Assembly: GCF_020524495.1 (NCBI RefSeq) | Contig: NZ_JAIVLB010000003.1 | Span: 1 to 64,000, forward strand | DNA length: 64,000 nucleotides | Source of the DNA: Bacillus stratosphericus | Lineage (GTDB): Bacteria; Bacillota; Bacilli; Bacillales; Bacillaceae | Direction of reading: 5' to 3' | In this document: in pieces, positions 17,412 to 25,298 of the stretch | Numbering within the stretch: position 1 is the stretch's first letter | Layout: each line of letters opens with the position of its first letter | Made by a program: the position numbers and the translations under genes | Notes under the pieces: generated by a model | What the model was told of the DNA's origin: nothing | The model's input: the letters and a program-made list of their open reading frames with translations, nothing else | Database searches by the model: none

Positions 17412-18204
17412 GTCAATAAGTGATCGCTTGCTTTCAACCTTGATTTGGATTGCTGGCTCACTAGTTTATCTCTTTTTAGCCATACCTGTTCTTGTCATTG
17501 TCCTTTCTGCTTTTAGTCCGAATGCCTTTCCTGAATTTCCACCGACTTCGTTTTCAGTCCGCTGGTTTCAAGAAGTCGTGTCGAATCCAGAATGGATGGA
17601 ATCTTTGCGCACCAGTGCCATTCTGCTATTGATTGTTACGCCTCTCACTGTTCTTTTTGGAACGATGGCTTCGTATGCTTTAGCGAGGCTTTCTTTTAAG
17701 GGGAAGGAGGCCATTCAAGCTTTCATTTTGTCACCTCTCATGATTCCGCAGGTGGTGTTAGGAATTGCCATGCTTTACTTGTTTACGGCTATGGGCTTTA
17801 CAGGGTCTCTGTGGGCGCTAGTCATTGGTCACATCATTATCGGTTTTCCATATGTGATTCGAACGGTTGGCGTCAGTGTCTCGAATCTTGATCCGCGTCT
17901 TGAGCTAGCTTCGATGAATCTTGGTGCCGGCCCGATTCGCACTTTCTTTCGAGTGACGATGCCATTGATTAAGCCAGGAATCATTGCGGGTGGTGTATTT
18001 TCAACTGTGACGTCATTTGGGGAAATATCGATCAGTTTGTTCGTCTCCTCTCCCCAAACCATTACGATTCCAGTGAGAACATTTAATTACATTGAGCAAA
18101 CCTTTGATCCAAGTGTCAATGCGATATCTGTCATATTTATTATCATTTCTATCATTGCGTTGCTTATTATCGAGAAAACGATCGGCCTGTCTAAAGTGAT
18201 GTAA
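17401..18204 (+). CDS. ABC transporter permease 2, PotC-like
   Basis: 267 residues, PotC-like. N-terminal segment LIWIAGSLVYLFLAIPVLVI, conserved PTSFSVRWFQEVV, then TVLFGTMASYALARL, and the coupling loop LDPRLELASMNLGAGPIRTF followed by RVTMPLIKPG. Together with the preceding permease it forms the channel heterodimer. It is the last gene of the operon and ends before a terminator at 18247. Confidence 0.9.
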   Translation: MRHKSISDRLLSTLIWIAGSLVYLFLAIPVLVIVLSAFSPNAFPEFPPTSFSVRWFQEVVSNPEWMESLRTSAILLLIVTPLTVLFGTMASYALARLSFKGKEAIQAFILSPLMIPQVVLGIAMLYLFTAMGFTGSLWALVIGHIIIGFPYVIRTVGVSVSNLDPRLELASMNLGAGPIRTFFRVTMPLIKPGIIAGGVFSTVTSFGEISISLFVSSPQTITIPVRTFNYIEQTFDPSVNAISVIFIIISIIALLIIEKTIGLSKVM

Positions 18205-18246
18205 ATATAAAGAAGAAACAAGGAGCTTTCATTTGAAATGACAGCT

Positions 18247-18287
18247 AAGCTTGTAGAGAAAACGATGTTTTTCTACAGGCTTTTTTG
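18247..18287 (+). terminator. Terminator of the hyu/ABC operon
   Basis: AAGCTTGTAGAGAAAA pairs imperfectly with TTTTTCTACAGGCTT and is followed by T residues. Confidence 0.75.
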
Positions 18288-18329
18288 TTTAAATGGTTTT
18301 GAATTAGTTTCCATATTGATGAAAGAAAC

Positions 18330-18360
18330 AGAAAAAGGCTGTCGATTTTCTCGACAGCCT
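18330..18360 (-). terminator. Terminator of the putative circular-bacteriocin operon
   Basis: GGCTGTCGA pairs perfectly with TCGACAGCC around a 5-nt loop. Read on the minus strand the hairpin is followed by a T-run, so it stops transcripts coming from 21.9 kb. Confidence 0.75.
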
Positions 18361-18383
18361 GACGGCCCATAATGGACATTTTT

Positions 18384-18923
18384 CTACTGTGGAATGAAAC
18401 TGGAAAACGCTGATATAGCTAAAGAAAATAAGAATAATAATACAAATGGAATATAAAATTTATAACTTCTGTTTTCTTTATCTTTTACGTAGGAATAGCA
18501 CCATAAACTAAATGATGCTATAACAAAAATGTTGGCATCCCATAGAAATGGAAGTGTAATCATATGTTCAGCATTAGATACATTCAAGAGGTATAAAATA
18601 ATAACAATTACATTACCTATTAAAATGCAGTAATAAGCCATTATCCCTCTTTTAAATATGCTTTTATAGGATTCATTTATCCCGAGAGTAACAAAACTTA
18701 GAAAGACAACTAATGAAAAAAATAAAACTTCTACTATTGGTTTAAATGTTTCTCCAATAACAGCAAGTGATATGCCTATCCACTTACTTACTTCAATTAT
18801 ATCTCGATTTCCTTCGAGCTGTAGATCTAGTAGATTCTTATTAATTTCATCCATTTTCAATATAGAAAGGATGAAGGCTATTATACCAGAGAGTATACTT
18901 ACGACTATAATATGTTTTTTCAT
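18384..18923 (-). CDS. Membrane protein, last gene of the putative circular-bacteriocin operon
   Basis: 179 residues from the ATG at 18923, chosen for AAAAAGGA 7 nt upstream (an ATG at 18947 would overlap the previous gene). Five hydrophobic segments: HIIVVSILSGIIAFILSIL, a long one around VEVLFFSLVVFLSFVTLGI, YYCILIGNVIVIILYLL, IFVIASFSLWCY and FYIPFVLLFLFSLAISAF. This layout recalls Yip1-like membrane proteins found in some circular-bacteriocin loci. Possible roles are export accessory or self-immunity; sequence alone does not decide. It is AT-rich like its neighbours. Confidence 0.7.
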   Translation of the reverse strand: MKKHIIVVSILSGIIAFILSILKMDEINKNLLDLQLEGNRDIIEVSKWIGISLAVIGETFKPIVEVLFFSLVVFLSFVTLGINESYKSIFKRGIMAYYCILIGNVIVIILYLLNVSNAEHMITLPFLWDANIFVIASFSLWCYSYVKDKENRSYKFYIPFVLLFLFSLAISAFSSFIPQ

Positions 18924-18943
18924 AATAACATCCTTTTTCAATA

Positions 18944-19477
18944 TCAAATTTTTATAAAATAAAATTCAATAATTGAAGCAATAAATAACAAGAAAACTCC
19001 TGTTATAAGCTGTTTGAAGTAGGTTTTTCCTTTTGTTTTAAATGAAATTCTGTCTTTAGAAAGAAGGTATCGTATAATGTGTCTTGATATATCAAACGAG
19101 ACAAAATAGAAAAGGAAAAGACCAATAATTTCTGGAGGTAAATGGAAAATTATATAGTATAATGCTACATCAAACCCATATATATATGTATATGATATAA
19201 AGAATGCTCCAAGGAAAAAGCCATTTAAAAAAATAATGATACTAGAAAGTAAACCTAAACTAACTATACCTGATATTAATATAAGGAGTGACACAGAAAG
19301 GTTATTCATAAAAATTTCTTGATAGCTATCAATCTGTATGTTGTCTTTAAAATCTATACTATCAATAAACGTTGAAGCAAAAATACTTAAGGTAAACCCC
19401 CCCAGAAATAGTATTAAAAAAACTGAAAAATTTTTAAGATAATTTTTCAAAAAACTGTTTTTCGATTTGATCTTCAT
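18944..19477 (-). CDS. SpoIIM/DUF95-like membrane protein of the bacteriocin cluster
   Basis: 177 residues with about five membrane segments: FSVFLILFLGGFTLSIFAST, NNLSVSLLILISGIVSLGLL, the hallmark FLNGFFLGAFFISYTYIYG, LPPEIIGLFLFYFVSFDISR and a C-terminal helix (TGVFLLFIASIIEFYFI). The 'N-G-x-x-x-G' plus 'H-x-P-E-I-x-G-x-x-L' pattern is that of the SpoIIM/DUF95 family, which occurs in nearly all circular-bacteriocin operons and is thought to work in secretion or immunity with the ATPase. Its start lies 44 nt inside the ATPase gene; AGGAG is about 10 nt upstream. Confidence 0.8.
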   Translation of the reverse strand: MKIKSKNSFLKNYLKNFSVFLILFLGGFTLSIFASTFIDSIDFKDNIQIDSYQEIFMNNLSVSLLILISGIVSLGLLSSIIIFLNGFFLGAFFISYTYIYGFDVALYYIIFHLPPEIIGLFLFYFVSFDISRHIIRYLLSKDRISFKTKGKTYFKQLITGVFLLFIASIIEFYFIKI

Positions 19478-20123
19478 GAAACGTCACTCCTGAAGATTTT
19501 TTTTCTGAGTGTATGATACTACCATTATCAATGAAAAGGATTTCATCGCATAAATCTGCTGCAAATTGAATGATATGTGTGGAGAGCAAAATGATTTTGT
19601 TGTCGTCTCTGAAACTTCTTAAATGTATTTTCATGTCAGCCATGTTTGTAGGATCAAGACCTGTAAAAGGCTCATCTAATAAAATGATGTTTGGATGATG
19701 TAATATTGTTAAAATAAAAGACATTCTTTGTCTCATTCCTCGTGAAAGAGTAGATGAACGACGATGAGCTTGTTCTTTTAATCCATATTTGCTCAACAGA
19801 TCATTGACTTGATCAATTTCTAAGGGTTGTTCTACAAGCATGGATTGGTATTTGATCAACTCAAAACAGGTTAAGTTTTCAAATAGAGTCGGATCGTCTT
19901 CCATGTATCCGACAGAAGAAAAAGTTTGCTTACTATTATTTATTAATATTTGACCTTCATCTGGGTTTATTAATCCAGCTATCATTTCTAAAATAGTAGT
20001 TTTTCCAGCACCGTTTTTACCTAATAGTCCAATAATTGAACCTTCTTTGAAATGCATTTCATTAATCATGACTTTAAAGTTAGATTGTTTGTATTCTTTG
20101 GTTAGATTATGAACTGATAACAT
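19434..20123 (-). CDS. ABC transporter ATPase of the bacteriocin cluster
   Basis: 229 residues from the ATG at 20123 (GAGGG 6 nt upstream; an in-frame GTG at 20135 is less likely). Walker A GLLGKNGAGKTT, signature LSRGMRQRM, Walker B IILLDEPFTGLD and the switch His in LLSTHIIQFAAD are intact, so it should hydrolyse ATP. It resembles stand-alone ATPases of bacteriocin export and immunity systems. It overlaps the SpoIIM-like gene and probably acts with it and the 474-residue membrane protein. Confidence 0.85.
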   Translation of the reverse strand: MLSVHNLTKEYKQSNFKVMINEMHFKEGSIIGLLGKNGAGKTTILEMIAGLINPDEGQILINNSKQTFSSVGYMEDDPTLFENLTCFELIKYQSMLVEQPLEIDQVNDLLSKYGLKEQAHRRSSTLSRGMRQRMSFILTILHHPNIILLDEPFTGLDPTNMADMKIHLRSFRDDNKIILLSTHIIQFAADLCDEILFIDNGSIIHSEKKSSGVTFHEDQIEKQFFEKLS

Positions 20124-20131
20124 ACAATCCC

Positions 20132-21556
20132 TCACTCAAATAATGTTTTAAAAGATTTATAGTTTTTATGTATTGTTCTATCCCAAAATGTAAGTATTAA
20201 AGATACAATTATAATTGTACTAGCGATCATAACTGTATTTGTCACAATGAAATACACTGTGCTATTTGTGGAGATAACTGATAAAGCTAAAATAAAACCA
20301 TAGCAAATATTTAAAGTCAATTTACTTAGGGAACTTGGCACTTGATAAACAAACTCCCATTTAAAATAAGGAAATAAAATAGTTGAACCGACAGTGCAAA
20401 TAGCGATTAGAATGCTAGTGTTTATTAAAGTAATTATCACGAAAACAGGCTGATCTAAACGTATTGTAAAACTAGAAAAAATGGTATATAAAATACAAAA
20501 AAACGAATGTAGTATGATAGATAAAATAATTTTAACTTTAATTTTGTTTTTTACCAAATTAGGTAATTTTTGTTTTAAAGGGAGAATTGGACCGTCAATA
20601 TCAAAAGAAACATAAGATTGTATTGCGTTTGATATAAGAATCATAGGGAAAATCACACTAAAAATAAATAAAAAATCATTTTCTATATTCGGTGTTTCAA
20701 GTTGGTTTGTATTAACACCATAAAGAATTAGACCAAATAACCCCCCAGATATGGTTAATATAAATAGTAAAACAGACCATTGGATAGGTGGGGTTCTCAT
20801 TAGGAGTGTAATTTCATAAAACAAAATATGATTAAACTTTCTAGATGTTCCTTTTTGTTTTTCTTTAGTTTTTTTATGAAAATAAAAAATTGGTACATTA
20901 CGAATATTTAATTTCCAATTTTTAACTAACAGTAAACTAATGAATGTGAAGATGAAAATAATATAAATTGAATAACGAGGTAAAGGGTTTGTTAATAAAT
21001 TGAATTTGTATACAGTGAATACCCAAATTGCAACGAGACCTGTCGTTATATACCCAATTGTTGATGAAATTGCAAAAAATTTAGGATTTGAAAGAAGTAA
21101 CAAGACATGTAATCTAAGTAGATACCCTAAAATGAAAGAAGTGACGCCCAAAGCTGCTAATGTAATAGATTCGTTATACCCGTTTATACTTAAATTTGTT
21201 AAGTAAGACCCTAAAAAGAAGAAAAATAAACCTGCAATAATACTGAAAAACTTGCTCATGTCTTTGCCGAAAATGTACTGATCTAGATGAATTTTTAAAA
21301 TAGCCATCTGTTTTTTATCTGAAGAGAAAAGGATTCTCATCAAACTCTTATCAATATTTACTGTTAACATTAAGATGAAGAATGATAGATAGATTATTGA
21401 TAAATTTTTAACGAAATAAGTAGTTAATACACCTAGTAATAGGGGTGTGATTATGTATAAGAAAGCAAATAATACAAAAATGAGAGTGTTATTACGTTGA
21501 TGTCTTCTTAAATCGTTGATTAACAAGATTTTTGTGTATGTTAAATATTTATGCAT
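20132..21556 (-). CDS. Large multi-spanning membrane protein of the bacteriocin cluster (maturation/export candidate)
   Basis: 474 residues with roughly twelve hydrophobic segments and a central basic loop near 225-245 (FHKKTKEKQKGTSRKFN). The size and topology fit the As-48B/CirB/UblB class of large membrane proteins found beside circular-bacteriocin precursors, which have been proposed to take part in cyclisation or export; it also resembles generic ABC-2 permeases. No catalytic motif is visible. GGAAGTG precedes the ATG. It is the first gene after the precursor, across a perfect hairpin. Confidence 0.7.
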   Translation of the reverse strand: MHKYLTYTKILLINDLRRHQRNNTLIFVLFAFLYIITPLLLGVLTTYFVKNLSIIYLSFFILMLTVNIDKSLMRILFSSDKKQMAILKIHLDQYIFGKDMSKFFSIIAGLFFFFLGSYLTNLSINGYNESITLAALGVTSFILGYLLRLHVLLLLSNPKFFAISSTIGYITTGLVAIWVFTVYKFNLLTNPLPRYSIYIIFIFTFISLLLVKNWKLNIRNVPIFYFHKKTKEKQKGTSRKFNHILFYEITLLMRTPPIQWSVLLFILTISGGLFGLILYGVNTNQLETPNIENDFLFIFSVIFPMILISNAIQSYVSFDIDGPILPLKQKLPNLVKNKIKVKIILSIILHSFFCILYTIFSSFTIRLDQPVFVIITLINTSILIAICTVGSTILFPYFKWEFVYQVPSSLSKLTLNICYGFILALSVISTNSTVYFIVTNTVMIASTIIIVSLILTFWDRTIHKNYKSFKTLFE

Positions 21557-21584
21557 TTATAACACTTCCATTTTAAAAGATGTA

Positions 21585-21610
21585 TAGAGAAGGTAGTTAC
21601 ACCTTCTCTA
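21585..21610 (-). promoter_or_regulatory. Intercistronic hairpin after the bacteriocin precursor gene
   Basis: A perfect 10-bp stem (TAGAGAAGGT/ACCTTCTCTA) with a 6-nt loop begins 12 nt after the precursor stop codon. It lacks a long T-run, so it is more likely a partial terminator or 3'-end stabiliser that keeps precursor mRNA more abundant than the downstream genes. Confidence 0.7.
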
Positions 21611-21621
21611 TTAAATAATTT

Positions 21622-21921
21622 TTAGAAAGAAATAGCGTATTTCACTCCATGTTTTCTAGCATAACTAATTACTAGAGAAGCAATAGCACCAAGTCCAAAA
21701 GTTCCTAAGACAGCAGCGATAGCACCAACTGTACCAGCTGCATTTAGAATTGCACTAATAGAAGTTAATGCCCAACCAGGTATTTGAGGATAGTTTGCTA
21801 CTAGATTTGCAAAAGGTGTAACTGGTTCAAGAATCAATAAAATCAAAGTTGTTAAAGTTAGAGTAAAAACAAGACTCAAGCCTAAAAAAGCAAAAAATCT
21901 GTTTTTTAATCCTATTTCCAT
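21622..21921 (-). CDS. Putative circular bacteriocin precursor peptide
   Basis: 99 residues from the ATG at 21921 (AAGGGGG 8 nt upstream; a GTG 9 nt earlier is less likely). Residues 1-39 form a leader with a hydrophobic stretch (FFAFLGLSLVFTLTLTTLIL). The remaining ~60 residues are rich in Ala, Gly, Ile, Leu and Val (SAILNAAGTVGAIAAVLGTF) and end in a basic, aromatic tail (SYARKHGVKYAISF). That is the pattern of head-to-tail cyclised class I bacteriocins such as amylocyclicin (ends KKYGKKYAAAW), circularin A and uberolysin. The likely core is Leu40 to Phe99, 60 residues. There are no Cys, so it is not a lantibiotic. The neighbours fit a circular-bacteriocin locus. I cannot match it to any named bacteriocin from memory. 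Confidence 0.72.
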   Translation of the reverse strand: MEIGLKNRFFAFLGLSLVFTLTLTTLILLILEPVTPFANLVANYPQIPGWALTSISAILNAAGTVGAIAAVLGTFGLGAIASLVISYARKHGVKYAISF

Positions 21922-21954
21922 ATTTAACACCCCCTTCCTTACTTATATATCCAT

Positions 21955-21960
21955 ATTATA
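21955..21960 (-). promoter_or_regulatory. -10 element of the bacteriocin operon
   Basis: A consensus TATAAT on the minus strand lies 34 nt before the precursor ATG. The region where a -35 box should be (about 21977-21983) is only AT-rich and has no good match, so an activator may be needed. Confidence 0.5.
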
Positions 21961-22177
21961 CACAAAAAGGAATTTTAATAAATAGTTTTTTAATACTGTA
22001 TTTCATTTAGTTAAACATAAAATTCAGATTTATTTTAATGAGTTGTCATAATTGACAGAACATACATTTTCTAAAATTAGCAACTGATTAACTGTTGTAA
22101 CATCTGGCATGTGAAGAAGAGCAATTAACACGTGGAGTGGATTTGCTAAAGACGGCACTTCAGCAAATCACACGTTA
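21961..22177. other. Non-coding stretch between the bacteriocin cluster and sfp
   Basis: Holds the upstream region of the bacteriocin promoter. From about 22045 to 22165 a minus-strand frame is open without a start (PSLANPLHVLIALLHMPDVT); it may be the C-terminal remnant of an unrecognised protein. TGTCA-N4-TGACA near 22045-22060 is a short inverted repeat. Confidence 0.3.
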
Positions 22178-22870
22178 TTAGAGACGGGACAGAACCTCTC
22201 TGCAAGTGAATGTCTCTACGCTCTCAGCCGCAACAGGCTTTCTCGTGCATACGGCCATTTGATAGGCAGGATCAAGTGAGTATGTTTGGACAAAGCAAGG
22301 GGCTTCATGATCAGGTAATGTCAAAGTAGCCTGTCCATCTTCTGACAGACGGGCTGTAAAGGACGAGAGCCCGTAGGATAATCCCTGTCCGGTCAGCTTG
22401 ATAAAGGCCTCCTTCATTGACCAAAGATGAAAGAAGTAGGCTTCTTGCCGTTCCACTGGCTGTGAAAGTAAATCCTGATATTCATCAGCTGAAAAAAATC
22501 GCTTGGCAATCGCTAGATCAACGGGCTTCATTTCCTCAATATCGATGCCAACGGGTGCATCATCTACTGCGCACACTACCCAATCGCCAGAGTGAGAAAG
22601 ATTAAAATGAAAGGAAGGGACTTGCTGGACAACAGGCTTGCCATTCCCTTCTGTTTCAAAAACGACCTGATCGATAGGCAGATCGTACATATCATGAATC
22701 ATTTGACGAATCAGCACGTCACCTAACAGCGTTCTTCTTGCATCAATCAGAAAACGGAAACGCTCAGCCGCTACGCGCTTTTCAGGTGACACAAAGGGCT
22801 TCAGTTGATCTATTTGTTTTCGTGCATCTATTTCATCTAATTGTTGTAATTGGATAGCGAAAATCTTCAT
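22178..22870 (-). CDS. sfp: 4'-phosphopantetheinyl transferase Sfp
   Basis: 230 residues from the ATG at 22870 (TGAGG upstream). The signature motifs VGIDIEEMKPVD (Mg/CoA binding) and FHLWSMKEAFIKLTGQGLS are intact, as are RTLLGDVLIRQM, GKPV and FHFNLSHSGDWVVCAVD. It transfers phosphopantetheine from CoA to carrier domains, activating peptide and polyketide synthetases for lipopeptides and siderophores. In B. subtilis sfp lies beyond the srfA operon and before the cystine importer; here the cystine importer neighbour is kept, but no synthetase is in the window. Likely active in trans. Confidence 0.92.
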   Translation of the reverse strand: MKIFAIQLQQLDEIDARKQIDQLKPFVSPEKRVAAERFRFLIDARRTLLGDVLIRQMIHDMYDLPIDQVVFETEGNGKPVVQQVPSFHFNLSHSGDWVVCAVDDAPVGIDIEEMKPVDLAIAKRFFSADEYQDLLSQPVERQEAYFFHLWSMKEAFIKLTGQGLSYGLSSFTARLSEDGQATLTLPDHEAPCFVQTYSLDPAYQMAVCTRKPVAAESVETFTCREVLSRL

Positions 22871-23005
22871 AATGAACCTCAATTTTTTTTACATTTATTG
22901 TACCATTTGACGAACACCGTGCGAAGCATCCTTTTCAATAAAAGCATAAAGTGACGGCGGGATCACGATGGTCTAAAATATTCTGTGATTTTTGCACAAA
23001 AAAGA

Positions 23006-23042
23006 TAGAAAAAGACTGCTCTCATCACGTGAGAACAGCCTT
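23006..23042 (-). terminator. Terminator of the tcyABC operon
   Basis: GGCTGTTCTC pairs with GAGAGCAGTC around a short loop; on the minus strand it is followed by a T-run. Confidence 0.75.
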
Positions 23043-23047
23043 TTTGA

Positions 23048-23791
23048 TCATACTGGATTCAAAATCCGGTTTAAGAATTGCATTGTTCGTTCTTCCTTCG
23101 GTCGTTTGAAAATTTCTTCTGGAGGACCTTGTTCGACGATGACACCGCCATCAATAAAAATCACTTCGTCCGCCACTTCTTGGGCAAACTTGATTTCATG
23201 TGTGACAACCGCCATGGTCCAGCCTTCTTTGGCCAGATCCTTCATGACCTTTAAGACTTCCCCGACAAGCTCAGGGTCAAGCGCAGAAGTTGGTTCATCA
23301 AAAAGCATAAGCTCTGGCTGAATAGCTAGTGCTCGGGCAATGCCGACACGCTGCTTTTGTCCGCCTGACAGCTGGAATGGGTAAAGATCTTTTTTATCTT
23401 CAAGCCCAACCTTTTGTAAGAGTTGGATGGCTTCTTTTCGAACCGTTTCCTTCGTCCGGCGCTGTACTTGGACAGGACCTTCCATTACATTTTCAAGAAC
23501 TGTGCGGTGTGGAAACAGGTGATAATCCTGAAACACCATTCCCGACTTACGACGAAGCTTCAGCAGGTCAGCTGGTTTAATCTTTTTTGAAAAATCAATC
23601 GAGAAATCATCGAAGGTAAAGGAGCCGCCATTTGGTGTTTCAAGTGCATTTAAACAGCGAAGCATCGTTGTTTTTCCTGAACCTGATGGCCCCAAAATGG
23701 CTACAACCTGCCCTTTGTTGATCGTAAAATCAATCGACTTTAATATCTCATTTTCACCAAAGGATTTGTTTAAGCCTTTGACTGTTAGCAT
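23048..23791 (-). CDS. tcyC: L-cystine ABC importer ATPase TcyC
   Basis: 247 residues, identical in length to B. subtilis TcyC. Walker [12 protein letters not shown]-loop [10 protein letters not shown], signature [15 protein letters not shown], Walker [15 protein letters not shown] and [12 protein letters not shown] are intact. It belongs to the polar amino-acid uptake family and powers import through TcyB. Gene order on the minus strand is tcyA-tcyB-tcyC with short gaps, then a terminator. The neighbour sfp is as in B. subtilis. Confidence 0.92.
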   Translation of the reverse strand: MLTVKGLNKSFGENEILKSIDFTINKGQVVAILGPSGSGKTTMLRCLNALETPNGGSFTFDDFSIDFSKKIKPADLLKLRRKSGMVFQDYHLFPHRTVLENVMEGPVQVQRRTKETVRKEAIQLLQKVGLEDKKDLYPFQLSGGQKQRVGIARALAIQPELMLFDEPTSALDPELVGEVLKVMKDLAKEGWTMAVVTHEIKFAQEVADEVIFIDGGVIVEQGPPEEIFKRPKEERTMQFLNRILNPV

Positions 23792-23803
23792 GTCGTTCCC
23801 TCC

Positions 23804-24505
23804 TTACCTTGCGACATATCGATCAAGTCGTTTTTCAATTTGGTTCTGCACGAGCGATAGAATGAAGCAGATTATCCAATAGATCAAAGCTGCTTCCATA
23901 TAAACGAACAAAATTTGATCCAAGTTCGCCGCAGCAATTTCCTGTGATTTACGGAAAAGCTCTGCGACGAGGATTTGGGAAGCAAGGGACGTATCCTTCA
24001 CTAGGCTAATAAATGAATTAGATAGTGGTGGAATCGATACACGAACAGCCTGCGGTAAAATGACACGGACGAGCGTTTTGCGCTGAGTCATCCCAATGGA
24101 ATAACCAGCTTCCCATTGTGCCTTTGGAACAGAAAGGACGGATGCTCGGATAATTTCCGAGGCATACGCACCTACGTTTAATGAAAAAGCAATAATGGCA
24201 CTTGGATATGGATCAAGTGTGATATTAAATGTCGGAAAGAAATAGAAAATAATAAACAATTGCACAAAAAGCGGCGTTCCACGAACGGCCGATACATAAA
24301 TGGAAAAAATCCATCTGAGCGCTTTGATCTTAGACATTCTAGCAAGAGCTGTTACAAGTGCGATAAAAAGACCAATAATAAAGGCAATGATGGCCAAGGG
24401 AATTGTATAATAAATTCCTTGCATCACCATTGGCCAAAAAGATTGCTGCAGAAGATCCCACGGAATGACAACTCCTAGGAAATTATTTTGAAACATCTTC
24501 ACCAA
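23804..24505 (-). CDS. tcyB: L-cystine ABC importer permease TcyB
   Basis: 233 residues, HisM/GlnP-type permease. Membrane segments include IPLAIIAFIIGLFIALVTAL and GTPLFVQLFIIFYFFPTFN; the coupling loop reads LSVPKAQWEAGYSIGMT followed by LPQAVRVSIPPLSNSFI and LVKDTSLAS. Its start overlaps the end of tcyA by 23 nt, so an internal start is also possible; the N-terminus MVKMFQNNFLGVVIPWD is kept here because no later start has a better site. Confidence 0.9.
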   Translation of the reverse strand: MVKMFQNNFLGVVIPWDLLQQSFWPMVMQGIYYTIPLAIIAFIIGLFIALVTALARMSKIKALRWIFSIYVSAVRGTPLFVQLFIIFYFFPTFNITLDPYPSAIIAFSLNVGAYASEIIRASVLSVPKAQWEAGYSIGMTQRKTLVRVILPQAVRVSIPPLSNSFISLVKDTSLASQILVAELFRKSQEIAAANLDQILFVYMEAALIYWIICFILSLVQNQIEKRLDRYVAR

Positions 24506-25298
24506 ACCATTTCTTAGAAATCTTAGCGAGTGTACCGTCTTTCTTCATTTCTTTTAATGCGCCATTCACTTTGTCAACGACTTCGCCGCTGCCTTTTCTG
24601 AACACAAAATAGGTTTCTTGAGGATCTCCTGTTTCAAATGCAACTTTCAGGCTTTTGTTATCGCTTGTTTTCAAGTAATTCAATACAGCCAATTTGTCAT
24701 TAAACGTCAGATCAGCACGTCCTTGTTGGATCAATTGAATGGATTGTGCAAGACCTTCAACGCCTTCAATCTTAGCACCAGCATCTGTGGCTAGTTTATT
24801 GTAGTTGCTTGTTAACGATTGTGCTGCTTTTTTTCCTTTGACATCAGATAGTTTCTTAATGTCGTTGTTATCTGATTTTGTCACAACAATCGCTTGAGAT
24901 GTTGTGTATTTATCAGAGAAATCATATTGATTTTCACGTCCAGTTTTACCAACTTGGTTCGCTACCACGTCAAAACGCTTTGAATTCAATCCAGCAAACA
25001 TGCTGTCCCATTGTGTTTCTTTGAATTCTGGTTTTAAGTCAAGGCGTTTTGCTACTTCTGTGATGACCTCTACATCATAGCCAGTTAATTTATCTGTCTT
25101 TTTGTCATGGAATGTGAAGGGAGCATAAATACCTTCTGTACCTATTGTTAATACGCCTTTATCCTGAATAGATTTCCACAGGTCACCTGATTCCTTCGAC
25201 TCAGATTGTTTATTAGCGTTGTCGTTTGTAGTTGATCCACATGCAGTGATCAATGCAACACTAGCCCCTAAAATAATGGCAAAGAACATTTTTTTCAT
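24483..25298 (-). CDS. tcyA: L-cystine-binding lipoprotein TcyA
   Basis: 271 residues from the ATG at 25298 (GTGGGG upstream; the GTG at 25310 belongs to that site). Lipoprotein signal MKKMFFAIILGASVALI with lipobox ITAC. The amino-acid binding fold shows GVLTIGTEGIYAPFTFHD, LTGYDVEVITEVAKRL, FKETQWDSMFAGLNSKRFDV, and YTTSQAIVV. In B. subtilis TcyABC is one of three cystine importers. Intact, unlike the related YckB-like remnant at 7 kb. Confidence 0.92.
   Translation of the reverse strand: MKKMFFAIILGASVALITACGSTTNDNANKQSESKESGDLWKSIQDKGVLTIGTEGIYAPFTFHDKKTDKLTGYDVEVITEVAKRLDLKPEFKETQWDSMFAGLNSKRFDVVANQVGKTGRENQYDFSDKYTTSQAIVVTKSDNNDIKKLSDVKGKKAAQSLTSNYNKLATDAGAKIEGVEGLAQSIQLIQQGRADLTFNDKLAVLNYLKTSDNKSLKVAFETGDPQETYFVFRKGSGEVVDKVNGALKEMKKDGTLAKISKKWFGEDVSK

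Noticed and set aside
21622-21921. Reading the 99-residue peptide as a holin or as a lantibiotic
   Set aside because: It has no Cys and no dehydratase or cyclase genes nearby, so not a lantibiotic. A holin would not be expected with an ATPase and a SpoIIM-like protein in the same operon.
22178-22870. sfp as part of the bacteriocin cluster
   Set aside because: The predicted peptide is ribosomally made and needs no phosphopantetheine; sfp keeps its B. subtilis neighbour (tcy) and normal base composition.
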